64,000 bases of DNA. Origin: Pricia antarctica. GTDB taxonomy: Bacteria > Bacteroidota > Bacteroidia > Flavobacteriales > Flavobacteriaceae. Shown here piece by piece: positions 49,711 to 58,876 of this stretch. A program made the translations under genes and the position numbers. The notes under the pieces were generated by a model. That model did not search any database, was not told the origin of the DNA, and saw only the letters and a list, made by a program, of their open reading frames with translations. Each line of letters starts with the position of its first letter. Position 1 is the first letter of the stretch. The stretch spans positions 1 to 64,000 of the forward strand of contig DRGL01000043.1 of assembly GCA_011050085.1 (NCBI GenBank), in the 5' to 3' direction.

Positions 49711-50310
49711 TTATTTGGAAGCTTCAATCTGCAACCTTTTTCCATCTTTATAGGATGCTACGAATGCATCTTGAAAACCAATATCTACAAGTTGCTCCCT
49801 AAATTTCTGTGCCTCCTGTAAGGTTTCAAAATTGCCCAAAGAATAGGAATAAAACGGATTTGTTTTAACGAAGATGGTATTGGCCAATGCTTCAGAAGCT
49901 AAGGTCATATTATTATCAACAAACGATTTTACCTGAACCGAGTAAATTTTCTCTTTGTCGAGAAACTCTTTGGCCAAGTAAAATTCTTTTACTAGACTTA
50001 GTTCTTCGTTCTGTTGTTTTAAGTTATCGATACGAGATTTGATAGCGTCTAAGCTGTCGATGGAGACCAGTAGATTACTCGGACTTTCATAATTATTGGA
50101 AATACTTCTTCCGGCAGAAAAAGAAAATACGGTTAATGTGCCAATTAGGAAAAGTGCAGTTACGCCAGCGAAAATATTTCGTTGCACTTTATTCGAACGA
50201 ATTTCTTTGTTCTTGAATTTAATTTGACCAAGCAAACGTTCATTGATAATTTGAGCCTTGTCAATATCTTTGTGCAATTCTAAAAGATCGCTTTCTTCTA
50301 TAAATGGCAT
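49711..50310 (-). CDS. SPOR domain-like membrane protein
   Basis: Single TM plus C-terminal YSVQVKSF...YSYSLGNFETLQEAQKFREQLVDIGFQDAFVASYKDGKRL (SPOR-like). Confidence 0.75.
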   Translation of the reverse strand: MPFIEESDLLELHKDIDKAQIINERLLGQIKFKNKEIRSNKVQRNIFAGVTALFLIGTLTVFSFSAGRSISNNYESPSNLLVSIDSLDAIKSRIDNLKQQNEELSLVKEFYLAKEFLDKEKIYSVQVKSFVDNNMTLASEALANTIFVKTNPFYSYSLGNFETLQEAQKFREQLVDIGFQDAFVASYKDGKRLQIEASK

Positions 50311-50487
50311 ACCTTCTTTTTTGTAGTTTAACCGAATGTTTCTTAACGTTGTCGATAAAGTTAACCAAATTCCTGAAAGATCGATGAAATACAGTCTTGG
50401 AATGTTGCGAAACCCGCCATTTATGTGGTACAGAACGATTTATCTCAGGTCACCCAACAAAAAAATGTTTTTTTAAGGTCGAAAAAA

Positions 50488-51318
50488 TCAAATTGCCTTT
50501 ATCCCGTTTTCAGAAATTTCAATTTTACGTTCCTTGTACAAGGTTCCAATCCCCTTTTTAAAGGTTTTTTTACTCATCTGTAATTCTTTCTTAATCTGGT
50601 GTGGATCTGATTTATCGTGAAGCGGCAAAAATCCACCATGGGCCATTAACCGTTCGAATATTTTGTTCGCGGCCGGTTCCAAAATTTTCTCACCTAAGGG
50701 TTGTAGGGAAATATCTATCTTGTTATCCTGACGGATGTTTTTTACAAAACCTTTCATAAAATCCCCTACAGCGACCGGTTTGAAAATTTCATTGTGGTAC
50801 ACTAAACCTTTGTGAAGGTCATTAACAATCACTTCCCAACCCAAATCGGTCAACCGGGTAAAGAGAAGATTGACTTCCTGTCGCTCTCTCACCGTTAGCG
50901 TCTCGTTGTTCAAGAACTTGTCTAACTTGTTCGAGGCAACAATTCGAAACGAGACCTCATCTAAATAGCAATACACTACATACCACTGCCCTTCCTTCAT
51001 TTTTTCGCGCTGTTCGCTGAAGGGAACCAAGAGGTGTTTCTGGAGACCCCAGTCCAAAAAAGCACCTATATTATTAACTTCCACAACTTGTAAAAAACCG
51101 AACTTATGGCGAACCACGGTTGGTGTCAAAGTCGCGGCAATTGGCCTTTCTTCGTAGTCAAGGTAACAGAATACATTGAGCATATCACCTATTTCGGTAC
51201 CTTCGGGAATATATTTGATGGGTAATAATATTTCGACACCAGTCTTACTGCCCAAAAACAATCCCACACTAGTATCCCGTAATACCTCTAGCTCGTTATA
51301 ATTTCCTAGTTCGATCAT
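50488..51318 (-). CDS. CvfB-like S1 RNA-binding domain protein
   Basis: GLFLGSKTGVEILLPIKYIPEGTEIGDMLNVFCYLDYEERPIATL-type N-terminus; S1 GFLQVVEVNNIGAFLDWGLQKHLLVPFSEQ. Confidence 0.92.
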   Translation of the reverse strand: MIELGNYNELEVLRDTSVGLFLGSKTGVEILLPIKYIPEGTEIGDMLNVFCYLDYEERPIAATLTPTVVRHKFGFLQVVEVNNIGAFLDWGLQKHLLVPFSEQREKMKEGQWYVVYCYLDEVSFRIVASNKLDKFLNNETLTVRERQEVNLLFTRLTDLGWEVIVNDLHKGLVYHNEIFKPVAVGDFMKGFVKNIRQDNKIDISLQPLGEKILEPAANKIFERLMAHGGFLPLHDKSDPHQIKKELQMSKKTFKKGIGTLYKERKIEISENGIKAI

Positions 51319-51518
51319 GTGTGCAAAAATAAGTTTAATTGATGTAAAGGCCTTATGTTGAAAGCGGAGAATTACGCCATGAAAAGTTCAATCCAAAGTT
51401 CTTTCCTTTTTACCTCAAAGCTAAACACCTTATGAAAGAGTTTCGTAAACATAATAGCCGCAACATACCAATTGTATCATAACGTTTTAGACTAGCTACC
51501 CCTCGGATGACATCTATG

Positions 51519-51545
51519 AAAAAACCGTTCATGAAAGTGAACGGT
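51519..51545 (-). terminator. Rho-independent terminator of the DUF2853 gene
   Basis: Minus strand ACCGTTCA-ctttca-TGAACGGT followed by TTTT. Confidence 0.8.
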
Positions 51546-51570
51546 CTGTTGTAATAAAAATAAAAATTAA

Positions 51571-51912
51571 TCAGTATATAGAAGCTTTATCGAAGTGTTT
51601 GCAAAGTATATAGTAGACAACAGCCCTATACTTATTTTTATTGGAGCTTCCGTAGGTATTCATTACCGATTTGATAGCCTCCATTAATTTGGGACTATCT
51701 TTCATACCTAATTTTTTTATTAAGTAGTTCTTTTTGACGGTTTCGAGTTCTTTTTCATCGCCGCCGGAAACCTTCGAGGAATCTACATTGTAAATGGCGG
51801 GACCTAATCCTATCGCCACTTTGCTTAGAAGATCCATATCGGGTTCCTCATCAAATTTTTCTTTGATATCTACGGCATATTTTGCTACTAAATCGTCCCT
51901 TTTATTGCTCAT
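51571..51912 (-). CDS. DUF2853 family protein
   Basis: 113 aa; LVAKYAVDIKEKFDEEPDMDLLSKVAIGLGPAIYN. Confidence 0.8.
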   Translation of the reverse strand: MSNKRDDLVAKYAVDIKEKFDEEPDMDLLSKVAIGLGPAIYNVDSSKVSGGDEKELETVKKNYLIKKLGMKDSPKLMEAIKSVMNTYGSSNKNKYRAVVYYILCKHFDKASIY

Positions 51913-51947
51913 GACACGAAAGTTTTTTATAAGTGTTTAAGTATAAA

Positions 51948-53741
51948 CTATTTATAAACCGAAGATATGAAATCAAAGTAACCAAGCAAAATTTTGTCAT
52001 TCAAAACTCTAGGGGTGTGAATTTCGAGTAATTTTGGACTGTCAGAGACAGAATAGAAGTCGGAAAGCGCAGTATTCAACTCATTTTTATTCTCGACAGA
52101 TAGATAGTCAAACCCGAACTGCTTACTCAAATGTTCGGCATCGAGTTGATGGGCAGTTTCAAAAAAACGCTGAAAATTTTCTGTATCTTCCCTTCCCGGT
52201 AAAATCCTAAAAATTCCTCCCCCATTATTGTTAATAAGTATGATTCGAAAGTCGGGCCGAACATAGTTATTCCATAATCCATTGCTGTCGTAGAAAAAAC
52301 TCAAGTCACCCGAAATCAATAGTGTTGGTCCATCGGCATACATTGATGAGCCGACCGCGGTCGATGTACTGCCATCGATGCCACTTGTTCCCCGATTACA
52401 AAAAACTTTTAAAGATGTCTTTAGATCTACCAGTTGAGCATAACGTACCGTTGAGCTATTTGCCAAATGCAACTGGTAATTTTCAGGAATCGCTGCGGCT
52501 GCACGCTCGAAAACATACATATCCGAAAAGGGGATACTGTCGATGTATTCCCTGCGCTTTAATTTGTAAGCCGTTCGTATAGAATCCCAATAGGTAAAAT
52601 AGTCACTTTTCGCTAATTGTACATGCGGCATAAACTGCTGAAAAAAGCCGTTGGCACCCATCTTAAAATGATGGTTCAGTGAAAAAAAAGTATCATAAGC
52701 CTTCAACGAATCAATGTGCCAATGGTGCCTAGGTTTATACTCCCTTAAAAATGCCTTAATCTTTTTGGAAACGACTAGTCCCCCAAAGGTTAATAAGATT
52801 TCTGGCCTTAACTTTTCAAACAATTCTTCGCGGTTTTTACGCTTCTCTATCGGAGCTAAAATACTGTCAATACTTGAGAAAAAATGTGAGTTATGTAAAT
52901 TAGACGTTGTCTCTGTGAACACAATTACTGAGGAATCATAGGCCAAATAATTCAAAAACTGCTGTTCGACCGAATTTGGTGGATTTACGCCTACAAGAAC
53001 CATTTTCCTTGATGATGCATTCCATAATTCAGTGTAAGTCCTTATTTCCGGTATTTCAGATTCTTCCTTCTCTTCAGCGGGGACCACCAAAGGTACCGCA
53101 GCCGGTTTAAGCGCCGTGTCATAAAGCGGTTCTTCAAAGGGAACATTAATATGCACCGGTAATTTTAGCTTAAGGGCTACATTTAAGGCCATGTTCAATT
53201 CGCTGTCGTTGTGCTGTTGAATCTTTTTCTGCAAGTTGTCCTCTAAATCACCTTCGATCCATTTGGGAGCATACTTTGCAACACTTTCCCTTGCATGGGA
53301 GATATCCTGTTGCATATGGGCCGAATATCCTATGTGCCTATGAAAAACATTATCCTGACGAATAGTCTGCCCGTCACCTACATCGATTTTATATACTGGT
53401 CTATCTGCTGATATGACCACAAGTGGAATTCCGCTATAAAATGCCTCGGCCACGGCTGGGTAATAATTTAAAAGCGCACTCCCGGAAGTACAGACGACAG
53501 CTGCAGGTTCTCGCAAATGCTGTGCGATGCCCAAGGCAAAGAAAGCCGCACTACGCTCATCGACAATACTGAAACAGGAAAAATAGGGGTCTTCAGTGAA
53601 ATCAATAGTTAAAGGGGCATTTCTGGATCCCGGTGAAATGATAATATTCTTGATCCGTTTTGCCTTGCAATGCTGTACGACCAATTGTGCCGAGGGAATA
53701 CTTGAGTGTCTCATTGACTGCAAAAATACGATGCTATACAA
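51948..53741 (-). CDS. menD: 2-succinyl-5-enolpyruvyl-6-hydroxy-3-cyclohexene-1-carboxylate synthase (start likely the internal Met, MRHSSIPSAQ)
   Basis: AQLVVQHCKAKRIKNIIISPGSRNAPLTIDF, DERSAAFFALGIA, TSGSALLNYYPAVAEAFYS, NRGTSGIDGSTSTAVGSS, NNNGGGIFRILPG. Confidence 0.97.
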   Translation of the reverse strand: MYSIVFLQSMRHSSIPSAQLVVQHCKAKRIKNIIISPGSRNAPLTIDFTEDPYFSCFSIVDERSAAFFALGIAQHLREPAAVVCTSGSALLNYYPAVAEAFYSGIPLVVISADRPVYKIDVGDGQTIRQDNVFHRHIGYSAHMQQDISHARESVAKYAPKWIEGDLEDNLQKKIQQHNDSELNMALNVALKLKLPVHINVPFEEPLYDTALKPAAVPLVVPAEEKEESEIPEIRTYTELWNASSRKMVLVGVNPPNSVEQQFLNYLAYDSSVIVFTETTSNLHNSHFFSSIDSILAPIEKRKNREELFEKLRPEILLTFGGLVVSKKIKAFLREYKPRHHWHIDSLKAYDTFFSLNHHFKMGANGFFQQFMPHVQLAKSDYFTYWDSIRTAYKLKRREYIDSIPFSDMYVFERAAAAIPENYQLHLANSSTVRYAQLVDLKTSLKVFCNRGTSGIDGSTSTAVGSSMYADGPTLLISGDLSFFYDSNGLWNNYVRPDFRIILINNNGGGIFRILPGREDTENFQRFFETAHQLDAEHLSKQFGFDYLSVENKNELNTALSDFYSVSDSPKLLEIHTPRVLNDKILLGYFDFISSVYK

Positions 53742-53911
53742 TGAAAGGTATTACTGAAGTTTAGATTTCTTTTTTTGGTCCTTCGGAATTTTACAGTGTA
53801 CATCGATACGCTTAGCTAGCTACCCGATTATCAAAAAAACGGGGTTACTAACAAAGAATTTTTATAATAAGTTGCTGATTATAAATTTGCTTGGTTTTCT
53901 TAACGTCAATA

Positions 53912-53919
53912 CCCCCCCC
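53912..53919. repeat. Homopolymeric C8 tract in the menF-menD intergenic region
   Basis: caatacccccccctacat, 8 consecutive C. Confidence 0.9.
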
Positions 53920-54147
53920 TACATAATTTTTGCGGAAACGATTAGGGTTTGTTTTGCATTCGAATTGATTTATCGATTAGGGAATGTCTTACCAGCTTAC
54001 TCCTCTCAACGATAATGCTATTTACAACTTAGCTTTTACGGGAAATTTGTTGTACTACCAAGAGTCTTAATAAGTATGAAAAGTTACAGAACTTTGTATC
54101 CGTCATTCCACAACTTTTGAATAAAACGCAAAACGAATGAAGTTGAC

Positions 54148-55254
54148 CTAATTATCTAAAATGGATAACATGGTTTCACTCTTCGCTACAGTCTCCTCCC
54201 ACTCTCGTTCCGGGTTGGAATCTTTTGTAATTCCCCCACCTACATACAAAAAGGCTTTATCATTTTTAAGTTGCATACAACGTAAATTGACATAAAGGGT
54301 TGTGGTTGATGAAATGGCACGGTAGGCTTGGTTCTCTTGATTTTTTCGACGGGCACTCCTTTGCTTTTCAGTCTTTAGATTCAGTTCACCTAAAAAGCCC
54401 GTATAATATTCACGATCGTAATTCTCGTAGTTTGTAATGAAGTCCCTTGCATTTGCCTTGGGCATACCACAAACGGCCGGGGTGGGGTGCAGGGCCTTTA
54501 CAATATCTTTTACATTATCTTTTGAAACAACTCCTGTAATTTTAGTTCGTAAATGCAAAAGATTACCCGCACGAACTGTTTCGGTATCTGTTTTTTCAAG
54601 CTTGTCGACCAACCCCTTAAGAGCATTTACAATGTAATTCGTGACTAGTTGCTGTTCCTCAAGTTCTTTATTTCCCCATTCTACATAATCTTTTCCGGTA
54701 AATTTCTGAGTTCCAGCAAGAGACATTGTGGTGAGCTGTCGGTTTTTAAGCAGTATTAAAATTTCAGGAGTAGCTCCCAACCAAAGTCCCACTTTCGGAT
54801 GGTACCATAAGTAACACAGCGCATTGGGATAACTAACTAAAAGTTTCTTGAACAAATCTATTGGCAAGAGGTCCGAACCAGTTTCGATGCGTCTAGATAG
54901 CACCACTTTTTCAATGGAGCCCTTTTCAATTTCATCCATACCCCGTTTAATAAGATGTAGATGTGCGTCCCTTTTTTCTTGGTCAACTGTTTCTCGAAGG
55001 CTATTCGGTTCTAAAGTATTAAATGGAAGTTCACTAGCAGGAATCTCCACAATCGTATCAGGCTTAAGCAAAACGGTCGGTTGTTCTTCAGCAAAGGGAG
55101 CGAAAACAAATCCCGTTTCGGTGTAGGTTTCTAGAGAATGAAGTTGGTCATCATTTTGAAAAATTGCTTTGACCGTTACTTCGTTCGGCTTTCGGTATGC
55201 CACGAAAGGAAGTTGTTTACTGAAATGCGTAGTTATGCGTTCAAGAAAATCCAA
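54148..55254 (-). CDS. menF: Isochorismate synthase
   Basis: Chorismate-binding family: EKVVLSRRIE, SLAGTQKF, HPTPAVCGMPKANARDFI, YYTGFLGELN, VGGGITKDSNPEREWEETVAKSETM. Confidence 0.95.
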   Translation of the reverse strand: MDFLERITTHFSKQLPFVAYRKPNEVTVKAIFQNDDQLHSLETYTETGFVFAPFAEEQPTVLLKPDTIVEIPASELPFNTLEPNSLRETVDQEKRDAHLHLIKRGMDEIEKGSIEKVVLSRRIETGSDLLPIDLFKKLLVSYPNALCYLWYHPKVGLWLGATPEILILLKNRQLTTMSLAGTQKFTGKDYVEWGNKELEEQQLVTNYIVNALKGLVDKLEKTDTETVRAGNLLHLRTKITGVVSKDNVKDIVKALHPTPAVCGMPKANARDFITNYENYDREYYTGFLGELNLKTEKQRSARRKNQENQAYRAISSTTTLYVNLRCMQLKNDKAFLYVGGGITKDSNPEREWEETVAKSETMLSILDN

Positions 55255-55261
55255 TGGTATC

Positions 55262-55684
55262 CTATTTTTTGGGGAGCGCTATGGTAGTCAGTTTACAAAC
55301 TGAAATCAACTTTTCTTCGGCGTCGGTAATCTTGATATCCCATAGCTGCGTGGTCCGGCCTTTATGAAGTATTCTAGCGGTAGCAAAAACCTCGCCCTTA
55401 CGGATACTTTTCACGTGGTTAGCGGAAATCTCAATACCTCTAATGGCAAACTGCTGTGCGTCAAGAAAGATATATGAAGCCATACTACCGACACTTTCAG
55501 CTAGTGCCACCATAGCGCCTCCGTGCAATACACCGTCAGGTTGATGTACCCTTTTATTTACGGGCATTTTACCGGTAAGAAAATCTTCCCCAACGTCGAC
55601 ATATTCAATCTGAAGGGTTTCCATCAACGTATTTTTGGAGGATGCGTTGCAAACCTTGAGAATTTTGTCTTTGTAGTCATCCAT
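55262..55684 (-). CDS. PaaI/hotdog-fold thioesterase (possible DHNA-CoA thioesterase)
   Basis: 140 aa; NKRVHQPDGVLHGGAMVALAESVGSMAS; adjacent to menF. Confidence 0.9.
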   Translation of the reverse strand: MDDYKDKILKVCNASSKNTLMETLQIEYVDVGEDFLTGKMPVNKRVHQPDGVLHGGAMVALAESVGSMASYIFLDAQQFAIRGIEISANHVKSIRKGEVFATARILHKGRTTQLWDIKITDAEEKLISVCKLTTIALPKK

Positions 55685-55799
55685 ATCCTGTATTTTTGGT
55701 CTTTTGTCGATGCCTTCTTAATTTTATGCGCTTTTGAACGAGTACAACCAGCATCCAAAATTAATCATACTACCGCAAAATCGACTTCCTTTAAAGTAA

Positions 55800-56453
55800 A
55801 TGTTTATGACTCCTTCCGAAAATACCGTTACCTACACCTCCACTAATTCGTATACTACCCTAAATACGTTTACGGATACCACTAAAAATGTGTGGATTGT
55901 TTTACATGGAATTGGCTACTTGAGCCGATATTTTCTCAAATATTTCGACGGACTCTCCTCTGACGAAAACTATATCATTGCCCCACAGGCACCCTCAAAA
56001 TATTATCTAAACACAACCTACACCCATGTCGGCGCAAGTTGGTTGACGAAAGAAGATACCGAACGTGAAACCGAAAATGTGATGGCGTATTTAGATGCGG
56101 TTATGACGATGGAAAATCTCCCTGAAAATTGCAATTATATTATTCTTGGATTTTCACAGGGCGTTTCAATCGCCACACGATGGGTAGCGAAACGTAAGAT
56201 CAAATGCGATCAATTGGTATTGTACGCCGGTGGCATCCCCAACGAACTTCATGCTTCAGATTTCGAATATTTAATTAAAAATGAAACCAAAATAAGCATT
56301 CTCGTGGGCGATAAAGATGAGTATCTCAACGAAGAGCGGCGAAAAACGGAGATGCTAAAAATCGATAACCTTTTCGGCGCAAAAGCGGAACTGATGATTT
56401 TTGACGGAACCCACGAAATGAAAAGGGATTTGATAAATGCTTTGGTAACGTAA
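55800..56453 (+). CDS. Alpha/beta hydrolase (carboxylesterase/phospholipase-like)
   Basis: IVLHGIGYLSRYFLKYF, YIILGFSQGVSIATRW (GxSxG), GTHEM. Confidence 0.88.
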   Translation: MFMTPSENTVTYTSTNSYTTLNTFTDTTKNVWIVLHGIGYLSRYFLKYFDGLSSDENYIIAPQAPSKYYLNTTYTHVGASWLTKEDTERETENVMAYLDAVMTMENLPENCNYIILGFSQGVSIATRWVAKRKIKCDQLVLYAGGIPNELHASDFEYLIKNETKISILVGDKDEYLNEERRKTEMLKIDNLFGAKAELMIFDGTHEMKRDLINALVT

Positions 56454-56479
56454 ACAAGGTTTAGAAACTATAATCATTA

Positions 56480-57727
56480 TTAAAATCGGCGTTCAGGAGC
56501 AAAGGCGGAAATATCCATCGAAGTTTTCTTACCATCAATAATTTCCGAAACCAATTTGCCGGTAGCTGGCCCAAGGCTCCAACCCATCATGGCGTGACCT
56601 GTTGCAAAGGTCAGGTTTTTTAAATCCCTTGATTTGCCGATATAGGGAAGTCCGTCAGGCGATACGGGGCGCATACCGGTTTTGGCATCGGCTATTTCTT
56701 CTTGCGTTATTTCCAGTTCAGGATAGAATTTTTTAGCCCCATTTGCGATTGCCAAGACCCGTTCTTTTCGAATCGTATTATTAATACCCGAGAATTCCAT
56801 CGTTCCGGCGAAACGGGTGAAATCACGCATCGGGGTTACCGCCATACTGGCTTCCATTAGAATAGCGGGCATCGTTATGCCTGTAGGCCGTGAGACGTTT
56901 ATACGATATCCTTTTCCTGCTTGCAATGAAAGTTTGATGTTCAATTTCTTGGAAAGCATACCGCTCCAAGATCCTGCGGCCAATATAATTTCGTCTGCCG
57001 AATACGTTCCTTTAGAGGTTTTCACTTCATTAATCCTTTCGTTCATCACTGACAGATCGAGTACTTCCTCATTTATGTTTACTTGAACACCGGTACTTTT
57101 TAGGTACGCCAACAACTTGGGCATTAGTTCCGTTGGGGAGGTGTGGCCATCGCATTCATAATGAATGGCTCCCTTTGCATCAATTTTTATATTAGGCTCT
57201 ATGGCTCCTAATTCAGATTGGTTCAGCTCGGAAACTTCCAGCCCCAAAAAACTGGCTTTTTCCGCTACTTCCATTTCGTGGTCAAAAGATTCGTCCGTTT
57301 TATAGATCATTAAAAGGCCTTTGCGTTCTAAATGAAAGTCTCCTAAATCGCCGGAATCCTTTATATCCTTGAATAACTCGCGGCTCATGATATTGATATC
57401 CTTTATAACAGGAATCGCTTTTTCTACTTTCGCGGTGGTCGACGATTTATGAAAATACCACGTCCATTTTAGAAAATCAATATCTAAGCGTGGTTTAACG
57501 TAGAAGGGACTTGCGGAGTTAAACATCCACTTTATGCCCTGTGCCATTTTTCCAGGGGAAGCCATGGGCACGATATGGCTTGGCGTGATATAACCGGCAT
57601 TAACAAAGGATGCACCCGAGGTGATATCGGACTTGTCGATAACCGTGACTTGATGCCCCTCCTTTTGCAAAAAATAAGCGGAGCTTAATCCTACAATGCC
57701 TCCACCGATTATAAGTATATTTTTCAA
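56480..57727 (-). CDS. FAD-dependent D-amino acid dehydrogenase (probable D-hydroxyproline dehydrogenase)
   Basis: ILIIGGGIVGLSSAYFLQKEGHQVTVIDKSD (GxGxxG); DAO fold; context with 4-Hyp epimerase. Confidence 0.88.
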   Translation of the reverse strand: MKNILIIGGGIVGLSSAYFLQKEGHQVTVIDKSDITSGASFVNAGYITPSHIVPMASPGKMAQGIKWMFNSASPFYVKPRLDIDFLKWTWYFHKSSTTAKVEKAIPVIKDINIMSRELFKDIKDSGDLGDFHLERKGLLMIYKTDESFDHEMEVAEKASFLGLEVSELNQSELGAIEPNIKIDAKGAIHYECDGHTSPTELMPKLLAYLKSTGVQVNINEEVLDLSVMNERINEVKTSKGTYSADEIILAAGSWSGMLSKKLNIKLSLQAGKGYRINVSRPTGITMPAILMEASMAVTPMRDFTRFAGTMEFSGINNTIRKERVLAIANGAKKFYPELEITQEEIADAKTGMRPVSPDGLPYIGKSRDLKNLTFATGHAMMGWSLGPATGKLVSEIIDGKKTSMDISAFAPERRF

Positions 57728-57824
57728 TGGTTATTTTTTTATAGTTTAAGATATTCTAGATATCCTTTCTGAAATAAATGCTCTTGTCCGCTACCTGAAA
57801 AACCGCGTCACAATCGGGATGGCA

Positions 57825-58832
57825 TCAAATTACTTGAAATCCGTGCGCATACGGATCATCATCATCAATTGTAATGGTATTGTGTCCGTAAATTTTTGCC
57901 CAGCCTTGGATACTCGGAACAATTGCCGGCCTTCCTGCCAGAATGGTCTCCTCTTCTACCCTACCGATAAATTGCGAACCGATAAAGCTCTCGTGGATAA
58001 ATTCGTCTCCTAATTTGAGTTTTCCCTTCGCATGCCACTGTGCCATTCGAGCAGATGTACCAGTGCCACAAGGAGAACGATCTATAGCCTTATCACCGTA
58101 AAAAACTGCGTTTCGCGCCGTGGCCAATGGTGAAATCGGGATGCCCGACCACATCAAATGGCTAACATCGCGAATAGTTTCATCTTCAGGATGAATGAAC
58201 ATATTGGGATATTTTCGATTAATTTTTTCTCGGATTTCTTGACTAAAGTGTACTAATCGCCCTGCGGAATAGTGATTTAGTCCTGAAAAGTTCGTTTGAA
58301 TATCTAGTATAGCGTAATAGTTGCCCCCATAGGCGACATCAAAAACCAGCTCTCCAAGATCAGAGCTTTCTATCGAAAGTTCCGTTGCCGCCAAATACGA
58401 TTTTACATTGGTGAGTTTGACCCATTCCACTTTTTTCCCTGCCATCTTATAATTAATCTGTACAAGTCCGGCAGGAGTTTCCATTCGAATTTTTCCCTTA
58501 ATCTTTGGTTTTAAGAGGCCTTCTTCAATTCCGATGGTGATGGCACCGATCGTACCGTGCCCGCACATGGGTAAACATCCACTCGTTTCAATAAAAAGGA
58601 TGCCGAAATCATTCTCGGGATTGGAGGGCGGATAGAAAATGCTACCGCTCATCATGTCATGGCCCCTAGGCTCGAACATTAATCCCTTCCGGATCCAGTC
58701 ATATTCCTTCAAAAAATGCTGTCTTTTTTCACTCATGTCGGCACCCTTCAGTTCGGGACCGCCCTGTGAAACAACGCGTACCGGATTACCGGCCGTATGG
58801 GCATCGATACAAACAAAAGTATTGTGTGGCAT
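57825..58832 (-). CDS. 4-hydroxyproline epimerase / proline racemase family
   Basis: Two catalytic Cys motifs: CLPMCGHGTIGAITIGIEEG and DRSPCGTGTSARMAQW. Confidence 0.93.
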   Translation of the reverse strand: MPHNTFVCIDAHTAGNPVRVVSQGGPELKGADMSEKRQHFLKEYDWIRKGLMFEPRGHDMMSGSIFYPPSNPENDFGILFIETSGCLPMCGHGTIGAITIGIEEGLLKPKIKGKIRMETPAGLVQINYKMAGKKVEWVKLTNVKSYLAATELSIESSDLGELVFDVAYGGNYYAILDIQTNFSGLNHYSAGRLVHFSQEIREKINRKYPNMFIHPEDETIRDVSHLMWSGIPISPLATARNAVFYGDKAIDRSPCGTGTSARMAQWHAKGKLKLGDEFIHESFIGSQFIGRVEEETILAGRPAIVPSIQGWAKIYGHNTITIDDDDPYAHGFQVI

Positions 58833-58876
58833 GTAGCTGTTTTATAACGATTCGAAATTATGGTATCTGTTTCTGC

